Positions 8,413 through 18,223 of a stretch of DNA of 64,000 nt are shown here, one piece after another. Position numbers and translations under genes: made by a program. The first letter of the stretch is position 1; each line of letters opens with the position of its first letter. Source of the DNA: Mesorhizobium_K sp040049215 (GTDB lineage: Bacteria > Pseudomonadota > Alphaproteobacteria > Rhizobiales > Rhizobiaceae); the NCBI RefSeq assembly GCF_040049215.1, contig NZ_JBDZDN010000003.1, positions 625,812-689,811 of the forward strand, written 5' to 3'. Below the pieces are notes generated by a model, which saw only the letters and a program-made list of their open reading frames with translations, was not told the origin of the DNA and searched no databases.

Positions 8413-8957
8413 AGCTGAGACAGGAACTTCGCGAAAGTGAGCGATCCTTCCGGCCACGGACCGTGGCCGGATTCAGCGTTGATGTGGCCTCGCTCGCCTG
8501 CGTCGATGAAAAGCGAACCCCAGGCCGCGGCAGCATCTTCCGCGACCTCGAAGGCGCTGTAGGGGTCGTTGCGGCTGGCGATCACGACCGACGGAAACGG
8601 CAGCGGGTCGCGCGGGTAGGGACCGAAGGTCATCAGATGCTTCGGGCGGATCGACGGGTTGGCGACATCCGGTGGCGCGACGAAGAACGCCCCGACGACA
8701 GGCTTCCTGAACTGCGGGATAGCCTGAATGGCGGTTGGCACGCCTAGCGAATGTGCAACGATCACAACCGGCCGTTCAGCTTCGTTCACGGCGTTGGACA
8801 TCGCTGAGGTCCAGTCCTCGCGCACCGGCTTCGACCATTCGGCCTGTTCGACGCGGCGCGCCGTCGAGAGCTTCGACTGCCAACGCGACTGCCAATGGTC
8901 CGGGCCGGAGTTCGTATAGCCCGGAACGAACAAAATATCTGCGTCTTTGACTTTCAT
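8409..8957 (-). CDS. RBBP9/YdeN-family alpha/beta hydrolase
   Basis: A 182-residue serine hydrolase of the RBBP9/YdeN type. Motifs in order are FVPGYTNSGPDHWQSRWQ near the start, nucleophile elbow VAHSLGVPTA, Asp in ASRNDPYSAFE, and His in GERGHINAESGHGPWPEG. The function of bacterial members is largely unknown (possibly small esterases). I chose the ATG at 8957 (MKVKDADILF), since upstream in-frame sequence back to 9086 is not family-like. MRDMKVK at 8966 is an alternative. A second, diverged paralogue lies at 10333-10908. Confidence 0.85.
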   Translation of the reverse strand: MKVKDADILFVPGYTNSGPDHWQSRWQSKLSTARRVEQAEWSKPVREDWTSAMSNAVNEAERPVVIVAHSLGVPTAIQAIPQFRKPVVGAFFVAPPDVANPSIRPKHLMTFGPYPRDPLPFPSVVIASRNDPYSAFEVAEDAAAAWGSLFIDAGERGHINAESGHGPWPEGSLTFAKFLSQL

Positions 8958-9200
8958 GTCGCGCATGTAGCGAGCGTGCCTGCGACGTGCAACCGGTTGG
9001 TGAGTCAACGCCGAGTGAACACCGTGTTCGGACTTAGCCCACTTGTGTGAACGACCTTTTGGCCCGATGTACGTGTTCGAATGCAAATAGGTGCGTATTC
9101 GGGAGTCGCGGCTTTGACGCTAACCCATCGCGCCGTGATTGGCGGTATCGGCAAACTGGCAGCAGCCCCGAGGGGATTTGCCGCTGCAACGGAGCAGAAC

Positions 9201-10016
9201 ATGAGCGAACTTCCATTTGCAGCCACAACGCCGGTCAGCGTTGGACAGGTCGGCCTCAAGGCGCGCGACGCCAAGGCGCTGGCCGATTATTACAGTGCGA
9301 TCGTCGGACTGGAGCAACTGTCTGCGGATGGCGAGACCATAGTGCTGGGCGCCAAAGGCCGGCCGCTGCTGGTTATCGAAAGCGACAAAGCCGCCAAGCC
9401 TGACGATCCGCGCAGTGCTGGCCTATTTCACACGGCGTTTCTGCTGCCTTCCCGCGCCGATCTCGGACGCTGGATCAACTTCGCCGCCGAGCGTCAGATT
9501 CCGATCGACGGGGCCTCGGACCATTTGGTCAGCGAAGCGTTCTATCTGACCGACCCTGAGGGCAACGGCATCGAGATCTACGCCGATCGCATGCCGACCG
9601 AGTGGAAGTGGAACGGCGATCAGATCACCTTGGCGACGCAGCGCATGGATATTGCCGCGGTCCGCGGCGAGGTTCCCGCCGCCGACGCTGGCTGGCAAGG
9701 CGCGCCGGAAAACTCGATCGTCGGCCATGTGCATCTGAGGGTCGGCGATCCGCTCGCGGCCGAGGCTTGGTGGCACAAGACGCTCGGCTTCTACACGGTT
9801 GCGAGATACGGCGCGCAAGCGGTGTTCCTCTCGACCGGCGGCTACCACCACCATATCGGCGCCAACACCTGGCAAAGCGCAGGGGCGGGAAGGCGTGAGA
9901 AGGGCCGGTCCGGCCTGGCCTGGGTCGAGTTGCGCTCGTCGGACGCCATCGAGTCGGCCCAATATAACGACCCCTGGGGCACCGAAATCCGAGTGACCCC
10001 AGGAAAGCCGACCTGA
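9201..10016 (+). CDS. two-domain VOC (glyoxalase/dioxygenase-like) protein
   Basis: A 271-residue vicinal-oxygen-chelate protein with two repeated domains. Domain one is at about 10-130 (VGQVGLKARDAKALADYYSAIVGLEQL, then LFHTAFLLPSRADLGRW, then FYLTDPEGNGIEIYADR). Domain two is at about 165-265 (VGHVHLRVGDPLAAEAWWHKTLGFY, YHHHIGANTW). Metal-binding His and Glu are visible in HTAF, GNGIEIY and HVHL. The closest well-known pattern is CatE-like catechol-2,3-dioxygenase, but the substrate is unknown. The ATG at 9201 starts the homologous part. An in-frame upstream start at 9081 would add 40 residues without family features. Confidence 0.83.
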   Translation: MSELPFAATTPVSVGQVGLKARDAKALADYYSAIVGLEQLSADGETIVLGAKGRPLLVIESDKAAKPDDPRSAGLFHTAFLLPSRADLGRWINFAAERQIPIDGASDHLVSEAFYLTDPEGNGIEIYADRMPTEWKWNGDQITLATQRMDIAAVRGEVPAADAGWQGAPENSIVGHVHLRVGDPLAAEAWWHKTLGFYTVARYGAQAVFLSTGGYHHHIGANTWQSAGAGRREKGRSGLAWVELRSSDAIESAQYNDPWGTEIRVTPGKPT

Positions 10017-10062
10017 CGGAAACCCGCCATCGCGCGCTTCTGTTGAATCCAATGCAGCGCGT

Positions 10063-10242
10063 TCAGTCTCCCTCGATGATCACCGCGGGCTGCTCGGTGT
10101 TCGCCGAAGGCTCGCTGCCGCCTGCTCTGAAATACTCCCCCGCCACGATAAGAAGGACGAAAACCGTGCTGGCTGCCAACGCCCCCACCCCGAACCAGCC
10201 GGCTCTGCCGATATGTACGGTCCGGGTCTGCGGATGCGGCAT
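10063..10242 (-). CDS. small single-pass membrane protein, hypothetical
   Basis: A 59-residue protein starting MPHPQTRTVHIGRAGWF, with one hydrophobic segment (VGALAASTVFVLLIVAGEYF, about 20-39) and a polar tail (RAGGSEPSANTEQPAVIIEGD). No family recognised. The ATG at 10242 has GGAG seven bases upstream. A GTG three codons earlier is also possible. The gene is minus-strand between the VOC gene and the second hydrolase gene. It is supported only by the RBS, the membrane segment and the frame. Confidence 0.5.
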   Translation of the reverse strand: MPHPQTRTVHIGRAGWFGVGALAASTVFVLLIVAGEYFRAGGSEPSANTEQPAVIIEGD

Positions 10243-10332
10243 AGGCGTCACTCCAGATTGAATGCCGCCGACAACGCTTGCTGCGCGACAGGAGTTCCTT
10301 CCTATCAGCGAAATGCCATCACGTAGGGTGAG

Positions 10333-10904
10333 TTAAGCCTGGGCTTTTTCCAGCAATCGTCCAAGCAACAGCAGGCCGGTCGGCCAAAGCCCGAGCTTGG
10401 CTTCGTTGCCCATATGGCCGAGATCGCCGGCGTCAGCGAATTCCGCGCCCCAGGCTGCGGCGAACTCCTGTGCTTTCTCGAAAGTCACGCGCGGATCGGT
10501 GCGGCTGGCGACCACGAGCGCTGGAAAAGGCAGGCGGTTCATCGGCATAGGGGCAAACGGCCTGATCAGGTCGAAGGACGGGTCGGGATCATCGACGTTC
10601 GAGGCCGCCACCAGGAAGGCGCCTAGGACCTTGGTTAATCTGTCTTCTCTCGCCTCGGCCGCCCATTTGACCGTAGCGGCAACAGCAAGCGAGTGCGCGA
10701 GGACCACTACGCGCCTCGGTGCGATGGCGACGGCAGCATCGAGTTGGGCAATCCAGGCCTTCGGCTCCGGCCTGTTCCAGTCCGCCTGCAGAACCCTGCT
10801 CGAATTCGGGAAAGCGCGGCACCAGTGCGACATCCAGTGATCGGGCATGGAGTTGCCGCGGCCAGGCACCGCGAGAAAATCGAAATCTCCGTTGGCGGCG
10901 ATCA

Positions 10905-10908
<4 letters not shown>
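10333..10908 (-). CDS. RBBP9/YdeN-family alpha/beta hydrolase (second paralogue)
   Basis: A 191-residue serine hydrolase, paralogous to 8409-8957. Corresponding motifs are AVPGRGNSMPDHWMSHW, LAHSLAVAATVKWA (nucleophile Ser), ASRTDPRVTFEKA (Asp) and GDLGHMGNEAKLGLWPTG (His). Both copies keep the GxxNSxPDHWxSxW start, showing common origin, but they have diverged widely, so the duplication is old or one was acquired. Its ATG overlaps the purB stop by 4 bases (ATGA), which suggests translational coupling with purB. Function unknown. Confidence 0.85.
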
Positions 10909-12212
<1,304 letters not shown>

Positions 12213-12272
12213 CTCGGAGCGGTTCCCATCAGGATTGATACCGCCGCTCCCTAACAGAGGTGGCGGGAATGC

Positions 12273-12797
12273 TCAACGCATGCGTCGCGCAAACCAGAAT
12301 GACGCAATGAGCAAGGCGGCAAACCCGAGTGGGAAGAAAAGGCGTAACCCGAGCACCGCGAACTGATAGAGCGCGGCAGCGAAAGTGTGAGCGAACTGCA
12401 GGAACCAGATTCGCGTGAATGCGTCAGCGTGCCACTCGGCATAATAATCCCGGTATTGTAGCGCAAAGAATCCGGCGGTCACGCAGACGGTCGCAAAGGC
12501 GAGCGACAGGAAAGCGGCGGCAAACATGGTTTCCCCCTGCCTCCGATAGGACAGAAAACGCGCCGGGATCAGGCCGAGCGGGAAGGCGACGATGCCACCC
12601 AAAGCGAAGAGCGCAGTGACGGTTCTTATCTTCTGCGGCGTTTCCCAATCCGCCAGCACCAAAGCCATGAGGGCGCTGGCGCCCATGACGGTGCCCCAGA
12701 GCAGCATACCAACAAGCGTGGGAAGTGGCGCCGGCAGGGCGCCGGACAGCGCACCGGACAGCCAGGACGAATTTTTGGCTGCTGAAACGGTCGTCAT
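12273..12797 (-). CDS. multi-pass membrane protein, hypothetical
   Basis: A 174-residue protein with about four hydrophobic helices (PTLVGMLLWGTVMGASALMALVLA, TALFALGGIVAFPLGLI, MFAAAFLSLAFATVCVTAGFFAL, FAVLGLRLFFPLGFAALLIASFWFA), ending in the basic tail RRMR. No family or catalytic motif recognised, so it is an inner-membrane protein of unknown role. It is upstream of purB by about 60 bases in the same direction but probably separately expressed. Confidence 0.7.
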   Translation of the reverse strand: MTTVSAAKNSSWLSGALSGALPAPLPTLVGMLLWGTVMGASALMALVLADWETPQKIRTVTALFALGGIVAFPLGLIPARFLSYRRQGETMFAAAFLSLAFATVCVTAGFFALQYRDYYAEWHADAFTRIWFLQFAHTFAAALYQFAVLGLRLFFPLGFAALLIASFWFARRMR

Positions 12798-12906
12798 GCC
12801 TGTCCCGTTGTGAAAGCTCCGGGCAGGTAGCCGGTAGACATCTGGCGTCCTGCAGGTTGCCTGGCCGGCCAGTATCGCCGCAGAATCCTAATGTTGCGTT
12901 CCGCTC

Positions 12907-13914
12907 TCAGCGAAGGCGCGACGTCCAGACGGGAAACAAGTCGTTCTCCGCGGGCGTAGCGGCGTAAACGCCACGCGCGATCGCGCGTGCCATCGTGGCG
13001 CCGGCAGCGGCATAGAGGTCGATAGCGTCGTCCTCCGACAGTTCCTTTCCGCTGGCGCCTGTAGCGAGCGCGAAGACGAGATCGCCGTCCGCAGGTGTAT
13101 GCGTAGGCCAGATCGCCCGCGTGAAGCCGTCATGGGTAGCTATCGCCAGCCGCTTCGCTGCGGCTGCCGTAAGCACCGCGTCGGTTGCTATGACCGCGAT
13201 CGTGGTGTTTGCTCCCACCGATTTGTCGCGGAATTTCAGCAGTATCTTTCGCGCGTCGGCTTGAATGGGCGACGGATAGCCATGATTGCCGAATTCGTCG
13301 CCGATCTCGAAAGGCGCCGCCCAGAAATACTTGCCGCGGCCGACCGTCACCGAGCCCGTTGAATTGACCGCGGCAAGCGCACCGATATGGATGCCGCTGT
13401 CGAGCACGGTCGACGCCGAGCCCAGCCCGCCCTTCAATCCAGCAGTCAGCGCCCCCGTTCCGGCTCCCGTGGTTCCTATGGCGAAGTCTTGCGACGCATT
13501 CTGCGCTGCCTCGTATCCCAGTTCGCGGTAAGGCGGATAGCGGCCCCAATTCTTGTCGCCGCCGTTCGCCAGGTCGAAGAGGATGGCGGCCGGCACGATA
13601 GGGACGTGGTTGCCGCGCACGAGAAAGCCGATGCCCGCCTCGCGCAGCGCCGCCTGCACGCCGGACGCCGCGTCCAAACCGAAGGCGGAGCCGCCCGACA
13701 GGACGATCGCGTTTACGGTGTCCACCGAATTGTGCGGCTCGAGCAGATCCGTCTCGCGCGTGCCCGGCGCGCCGCCGAGCACCTGCACGCCGGCGACGGC
13801 AGGGTTGTCGCAGAGCACAACCGTGACGCCCGACTTGAGTTGCCCGTCCGAGGCGTTGCCGACACGCAGGCCGACGACATCCGTGATCAGGTTGCGGGGT
13901 CCAGTGTGAAACAT
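12907..13914 (-). CDS. P1-family (DmpA-like) peptidase
   Basis: A 335-residue peptidase of family S58/P1 (DmpA, BapA). These enzymes self-cleave before a Ser or Thr that becomes the N-terminal nucleophile, and act as aminopeptidases, often on D- or beta-amino acyl substrates. Visible conserved blocks are NLITDVVGLRVGNA, LSGGSAFGLDAASGVQAALRE, VGRGKYFWAAPFEIG and NTTIAVIATDAVLT, the last holding the predicted Asn-Thr cleavage site near residue 240. Its ATG overlaps by one base the stop of the upstream substrate-binding-protein gene, so the two are coupled. A role in peptide uptake and use is possible. Confidence 0.9.
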   Translation of the reverse strand: MFHTGPRNLITDVVGLRVGNASDGQLKSGVTVVLCDNPAVAGVQVLGGAPGTRETDLLEPHNSVDTVNAIVLSGGSAFGLDAASGVQAALREAGIGFLVRGNHVPIVPAAILFDLANGGDKNWGRYPPYRELGYEAAQNASQDFAIGTTGAGTGALTAGLKGGLGSASTVLDSGIHIGALAAVNSTGSVTVGRGKYFWAAPFEIGDEFGNHGYPSPIQADARKILLKFRDKSVGANTTIAVIATDAVLTAAAAKRLAIATHDGFTRAIWPTHTPADGDLVFALATGASGKELSEDDAIDLYAAAGATMARAIARGVYAATPAENDLFPVWTSRLR

Positions 13915-14990
13915 CAGGGGACAGTCACCTCGGAAAATCCCGTTCCGTCGAAGCGGAAGAGGCGGTAGGGATTTTCGGTGAGGTCGCCCTTGTCGTCGAA
14001 CCTGATCGTGCCGATCGCGGTCGCGAAGTCGCGGCCTGAAAGATTGTCGGTGATCGATCCGCCAGCCACCGATGGCTCTGCGAGGATCGCATGCGCCACC
14101 TCGATGGCGGCGTATGTCGGCAAAACGTAGCCCTGTGCCAATATCCTGCGCTCCGCGAAAGCTGCCGTGACCGCGGGAACCGCGACGTCGGCCCAGTCGG
14201 GCAGGGCGACCATCAAAGTGCCGGGCGCGAGCGGTATTTCCCCGATCGAGCGCAGCGTTTCACCGGCAGCTACGGTGAGGCCGGTCTGCAACTGGGCGGC
14301 ATCGCGGCCGATCACGGCAATGTCGTCGCGGTCGCCGCCGGCAAAGACATGGGTGGCCCCGGCGCGCCGCAGTCGTCCAACGAGGCCGATCTGGTTGTCG
14401 AGTTGCGGACGGAACGTATCGACGAAGACCGGCGACAGCCCGGCCTTTTCGACAGCGACGCGCACGCTTTCGGCGAGCTCTCGCCCATAGATCGTGCCGT
14501 CGTCGACGATGGCGAAGAGTTCGCCTTGCCAGAGCCGCGAAAGCAGCCGCCCCGCGGCTTCGCGCTCACTGTCGGCGCGCGGGCCTAGCCGATAGACCGG
14601 CCAGCCGGTGCGGTTCCTGCGATCGGTCAGGCTGTCGGTGCGCACTCCGACGGTGATCGCCGGGATGTTCGCTTCCTTCAGAATCGGCAGCGCGGCCTCG
14701 ATTGCCTCGCCGCAGAGGAAACCGACTACGATTTGCACCTTCGCCGCCACCAACTCCCGGGCAGCCCGAGCACCGCCATCGGCGGTGCAACCATCATCGG
14801 CAACGATCAGCCTGAAAGATGAACTGGCGTACCGTTCCGCCGCCATGTTGGCGCCTGTGCGCATCTGCTCGCCAATCAGCGCGGAAGGGCCGGTCAGCGG
14901 CGCCGAAAGCCCGATCGACGCCTGTGCGCCGGCCTCGCCGGCGAGCACCAGCGCAGCAAGGGCGCAGAGCGTTCGTAACGGAAGTCGCAT
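13914..14990 (-). CDS. ABC transporter substrate-binding protein, branched-chain amino-acid type
   Basis: A 358-residue periplasmic binding protein of the LivJ-like class (Peripla_BP_6). It has a signal peptide (MRLPLRTLCALAALVLAGEAGAQ) with likely cleavage after GAQ or AGA. The mature start ASIGLSAPLTGPSALIGEQMRTGANMAAE is typical, followed by GARAARELVAAKVQIVVGFLCGEA. The family binds Leu/Ile/Val, amides, urea or aromatic acids, and the ligand here is not evident. No permease or ATPase genes are beside it, so it may be an orphan. It is coupled to the P1 peptidase gene by a one-base overlap. Confidence 0.85.
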   Translation of the reverse strand: MRLPLRTLCALAALVLAGEAGAQASIGLSAPLTGPSALIGEQMRTGANMAAERYASSSFRLIVADDGCTADGGARAARELVAAKVQIVVGFLCGEAIEAALPILKEANIPAITVGVRTDSLTDRRNRTGWPVYRLGPRADSEREAAGRLLSRLWQGELFAIVDDGTIYGRELAESVRVAVEKAGLSPVFVDTFRPQLDNQIGLVGRLRRAGATHVFAGGDRDDIAVIGRDAAQLQTGLTVAAGETLRSIGEIPLAPGTLMVALPDWADVAVPAVTAAFAERRILAQGYVLPTYAAIEVAHAILAEPSVAGGSITDNLSGRDFATAIGTIRFDDKGDLTENPYRLFRFDGTGFSEVTVP

Positions 14991-15176
14991 GAGGCGGCGC
15001 TGATTCTCCCTTTGTCGGCAGCATGAGACCTGCCGCCAATGCCCGGCAAGACGTAAAGGCTGGCCTGGTCAAGCGCAACAAGCGAATTCGATGTGGTTGG
15101 ACCGGCCACCATTGCTTGTGGGGCATGCTATCCGGCCATATATAGCGAGGGCAGATTTGTCGCGGGAAACTCACGA

Positions 15177-15671
15177 GTGCTGAAGAAGAACGAAATTGGT
15201 CCGCAGACTTATCGTGATGCGATGGCGCGGTTTGCGGGCGCGGTCCATATTGTCACCACCGATGGGCCAGCAGGCAAACGCGGCACAACCGTGATCGCCG
15301 CCTGTTCGGTATCCGACGCGCCACCGACAGTGCTGGTCTGCCTCAATCGAGAAAATCTGAAGAACGAGACCTTCGTCCGGAACGGCAATTTCGCGCTCAA
15401 CACGCTTGGCAATGACCAGCAGGCGCTTGCCGAGGGCTTTTCGGGCCAGACTGGCCTGCCTGCCGAGGAACGCTTTTCACTTGCCGAATGGGATCGCATT
15501 TCCAGTGGCGCCCCGACCCTCATCGGTGGTCTCGCCGTATTCGATTGCGCGATCATCGACACCAAGGACCACGCCACGCATCGCATCCTGTTCGGCCAGG
15601 TGACGGGCATCCGCATCGGCGATACGATTGATCCGCTGATGTACTTCAACCGCGGCTACCGAGTCTTCTGA
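15177..15671 (+). CDS. flavin reductase domain protein
   Basis: A 164-residue flavin reductase-like protein (FMN-binding split barrel, RutF/HpaC type). The pattern runs TYRDAMARFAGAVHIVTTDGPAGKRGTTVIAACSVSDAPPTVLVCLNRE, then NGNFALNTLGNDQQALAEGFSG, then HRILFGQVTGI. These proteins reduce FMN or FAD with NAD(P)H for a two-component monooxygenase. No oxygenase is adjacent. The start is uncertain: GTG at 15177 fits the family N-terminus, and no good in-frame ATG exists. It ends 20 bases before the MoxR gene. Confidence 0.85.
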   Translation: MLKKNEIGPQTYRDAMARFAGAVHIVTTDGPAGKRGTTVIAACSVSDAPPTVLVCLNRENLKNETFVRNGNFALNTLGNDQQALAEGFSGQTGLPAEERFSLAEWDRISSGAPTLIGGLAVFDCAIIDTKDHATHRILFGQVTGIRIGDTIDPLMYFNRGYRVF

Positions 15672-15691
15672 AGCCGCAGAGGTCAAATAGC

Positions 15692-16624
15692 ATGGCCGAA
15701 CTTCACCCCCGTCCGGCGCCTCAAACGATCGATGAGACGGTCGATCTCTTGACCGGCGCTGACTATGTCGCGGACCGGTCGCTGGCGACCGTGCTTTTCC
15801 TGTCGCTGCGCATGAAGCGCCCGCTCTTTCTCGAGGGCGAGGCGGGCGTTGGCAAGACTGAGATAGCCAAGGTTCTGGCGCAGTCGCTCGGGCGTCGGCT
15901 GATCCGGCTCCAGTGTTACGAAGGCCTGGACGTCTCTTCGGCGGTTTACGAGTGGAACTATGCCGCCCAGATGATCGAGATCCGCATGGAGGAGGCGGCC
16001 GGCAAGGTCGACCGAAAAGACATGGAGAGGAACGTCTTCTCCGAACGCTACCTGATCCGCCGCCCGGTCCTCGACGCGCTGACCGGCAAGGCGGGCGCGG
16101 CTCCGGTCTTCCTCATCGACGAACTCGACCGTACCGACGAGGCCTTTGAGGCATTCCTGCTCGAAATCCTCTCCGATTTCCAGGTCACCGTACCCGAACT
16201 GGGCACGATCAAGGCCGAAGAGCCGCCGATCGTGATCATTACCACCAACCGCACCCGCGAAATCCACGACGCGCTGAAGCGCCGCTGTCTTTACCACTGG
16301 GTCGATTATCCGGACGCTGCCCGGGAACTGGAAATCGTGCGGCGCAAGGTGCCCGAGGCCAACAAGCGGCTGTCCGCTGAGATCGTCGGCTTCATCCAGA
16401 AGCTGCGCCAGCTTGAGTTGTTCAAAGTGCCGGGCGTAGCCGAAACCATAGACTGGGCCGGCGCGCTGACCGAACTCGACAAGGTGGCCCTCGATCCCGA
16501 AACTGTATCCGACACCATCGGCGTGCTTCTGAAGTACAAGGACGACATCGCGCGCATAGAACAGGGTGAAGGCCGGCGGATCCTTCAGGAGGTCAAGGCC
16601 GAGCTTTCCGCCGCGGCGGAGTGA
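15692..16624 (+). CDS. MoxR-family AAA+ ATPase (CoxD type)
   Basis: A 310-residue MoxR ATPase. Walker A is EGEAGVGKTEIAK near residue 52, Walker B is VFLIDELDRTDEAFEAF near 140, sensor 1 is IVIITTNRTREIHDALKRRC, and a C-terminal lid follows. The CoxD branch of this family works with a VWA partner (CoxE) in maturing the metal centre of CO dehydrogenase and related molybdenum hydroxylases. The partner is the next gene, overlapping it by 4 bases (GTGA). The role is inferred from the family and gene order, because no hydroxylase subunit genes lie in the window. Confidence 0.92.
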   Translation: MAELHPRPAPQTIDETVDLLTGADYVADRSLATVLFLSLRMKRPLFLEGEAGVGKTEIAKVLAQSLGRRLIRLQCYEGLDVSSAVYEWNYAAQMIEIRMEEAAGKVDRKDMERNVFSERYLIRRPVLDALTGKAGAAPVFLIDELDRTDEAFEAFLLEILSDFQVTVPELGTIKAEEPPIVIITTNRTREIHDALKRRCLYHWVDYPDAARELEIVRRKVPEANKRLSAEIVGFIQKLRQLELFKVPGVAETIDWAGALTELDKVALDPETVSDTIGVLLKYKDDIARIEQGEGRRILQEVKAELSAAAE

Positions 16625-17859
16625 CGCCTGTGCCGGCGGCCGCCATCGCCAATCCTGACGGCCGTCTCGCCGACAACATCGTTTATTTCGCTCGCACGCT
16701 GCGCAAGGCGGGCATGCGGGTCGGACCGGCGTCCGTGAAGGACGCCATCGAAGCGGTGCTTGCCGCCGGGATCGGTTCGCGGGACGATTTCTACTGGACG
16801 CTGCATGCCGTGCTCGTGTCGAGGCACGAGGATCATGCGACCTTCGACGAGGCGTTCCGTCTGTTCTGGAAATCCCACGAGCTGATCGAGAAGATGCTTG
16901 CCATGTTCTCGCCCGTCGCTCCGGACAACCGGGAGCGGCAGAAGCCGCGCACAGCCGAGAGCCGTGTTGCCGATGCCATGTTCGAGGGGCATCGCAAGCG
17001 GCAGCCCATGCAGGAGATCCCCGAGATCGAGATGGACGCGCGCTTCACCGTGTCAGGCAACGAGCTTCTGCGCGGCAAGGACTTCGCCCAGATGAACGCG
17101 GCTGAGCTTGGTGAGGCACGGCGCGCGATCGCCGCGTTACGGCTGCCCTTCGATACGGTGCGCACACGCCGGTTTCGCGCCGACCCGTCCGGCCGCCGAA
17201 TCGATGCGCGCGCCATGATCCGGCTGGCGTCACGCACCGGCGGCAAGCTCATACTGCCGAAATTCCGCTCGCCGCGCGAGGTTCACCCGCCGCTGGTCGT
17301 GCTTGCCGACATCTCCGGTTCGATGAGCCAATACACGCGCATCTTCCTGCATTTCCTGCATGCGCTGACCGAAAAGCGGCGTCGCGTTCACACATTCGTC
17401 TTTGGAACGCGCCTCACCAACCTGACGCGCCAGATGCGTCACCGCGATCCCGACGCGGCGCTCGCCGAATGCTCCGCCGCGGTGAAGGACTGGTCGGGCG
17501 GCACGCGTATCGGCGATACGCTGGCCGAGTTCAACCGGCTGTGGTCGCGCCGAGTGCTGGGGCAGGGCGCGGTGGTTCTCCTGATCACCGATGGCCTTGA
17601 ACGCGACGATATCGCTGGCCTGTCTCGGGAGATGGAGCGACTCCAGAAGTCTTGCCGGCGGCTGGTCTGGCTCAACCCGCTGCTGCGCTTCGACGGCTTC
17701 GAGGCGCGGGCCCGCGGCGTGAAGGCCATGCTGCCCTATGTCGACGAGTTCCGCGCCGTCCACAACCTCAATGCACTTGCCGATCTCTGTGCTTCGCTCG
17801 ACCGTCCGTCTTCGCGCGACATCGACCCGCGCTTGTGGCTCGGGCACCGGGCCGCTTAA
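16621..17859 (+). CDS. VWA domain protein (CoxE type)
   Basis: A 412-residue protein with a C-terminal von Willebrand A domain. The metal-ion-dependent adhesion site is visible as LADISGSMSQYTR (DxSxS, near residue 230), Thr in WSGGTRIGDTLAEF, and Asp in LLITDGLERDDIAGL. The N-terminal 200 residues are the CoxE-specific part. It forms the usual MoxR/VWA chaperone pair with the preceding ATPase. The start is GTG at 16621, overlapping the MoxR stop. An RBS AAGGAGG for the next gene lies just after its stop. Confidence 0.9.
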   Translation: MTPVPAAAIANPDGRLADNIVYFARTLRKAGMRVGPASVKDAIEAVLAAGIGSRDDFYWTLHAVLVSRHEDHATFDEAFRLFWKSHELIEKMLAMFSPVAPDNRERQKPRTAESRVADAMFEGHRKRQPMQEIPEIEMDARFTVSGNELLRGKDFAQMNAAELGEARRAIAALRLPFDTVRTRRFRADPSGRRIDARAMIRLASRTGGKLILPKFRSPREVHPPLVVLADISGSMSQYTRIFLHFLHALTEKRRRVHTFVFGTRLTNLTRQMRHRDPDAALAECSAAVKDWSGGTRIGDTLAEFNRLWSRRVLGQGAVVLLITDGLERDDIAGLSREMERLQKSCRRLVWLNPLLRFDGFEARARGVKAMLPYVDEFRAVHNLNALADLCASLDRPSSRDIDPRLWLGHRAA

Positions 17860-17879
17860 GATCGCGAAGGAGGAACTTG

Positions 17880-18215
17880 ATGGAAGACGTTCATCTCGAC
17901 GATGCCCGCGACCCGCTGATCATCGCGGAGGGCTGGCGGGACGAAGGCCGGGCCGTGGCGATCGCGACCGTGGTCGAGACCTGGGGCTCGGCGCCGCGTC
18001 CGGTTGGCAGCCATCTCGTTATCGATGCCGAGGGTAACTTTCAGGGCTCGGTTTCGGGTGGCTGCGTTGAAGGCGCCGTCGTCACCGAGGCGATCGACGT
18101 GATCGACACGGGCAAGGCGAAGATGCTGGAGTTTGGCGTCGCCGACGAAACCGCCTGGCGGGTCGGCCTTTCCTGTGGAGGCCGGATCAAGGTTTACGTC
18201 GAGAGGCTCGGCTGA
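17880..18215 (+). CDS. XdhC/CoxF-family N-terminal domain protein
   Basis: A 111-residue stand-alone XdhC/CoxI N-terminal domain. Motifs are RAVAIATVVETWGSAPRPVGSHLV, the Cys-containing GSVSGGCVEGAVVTEA, and LSCGGRIKVYVERLG. XdhC proteins bind molybdenum cofactor and help its sulfuration and insertion into xanthine-dehydrogenase-type enzymes. In many proteins this domain is fused to the Rossmann half, but here that half is the next gene, 8 bases downstream. The ATG at 17880 follows a strong AAGGAGGAAC site. Upstream in-frame sequence overlaps CoxE and is not homologous. Confidence 0.88.
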   Translation: MEDVHLDDARDPLIIAEGWRDEGRAVAIATVVETWGSAPRPVGSHLVIDAEGNFQGSVSGGCVEGAVVTEAIDVIDTGKAKMLEFGVADETAWRVGLSCGGRIKVYVERLG

Positions 18216-18223
18216 GGGGAATC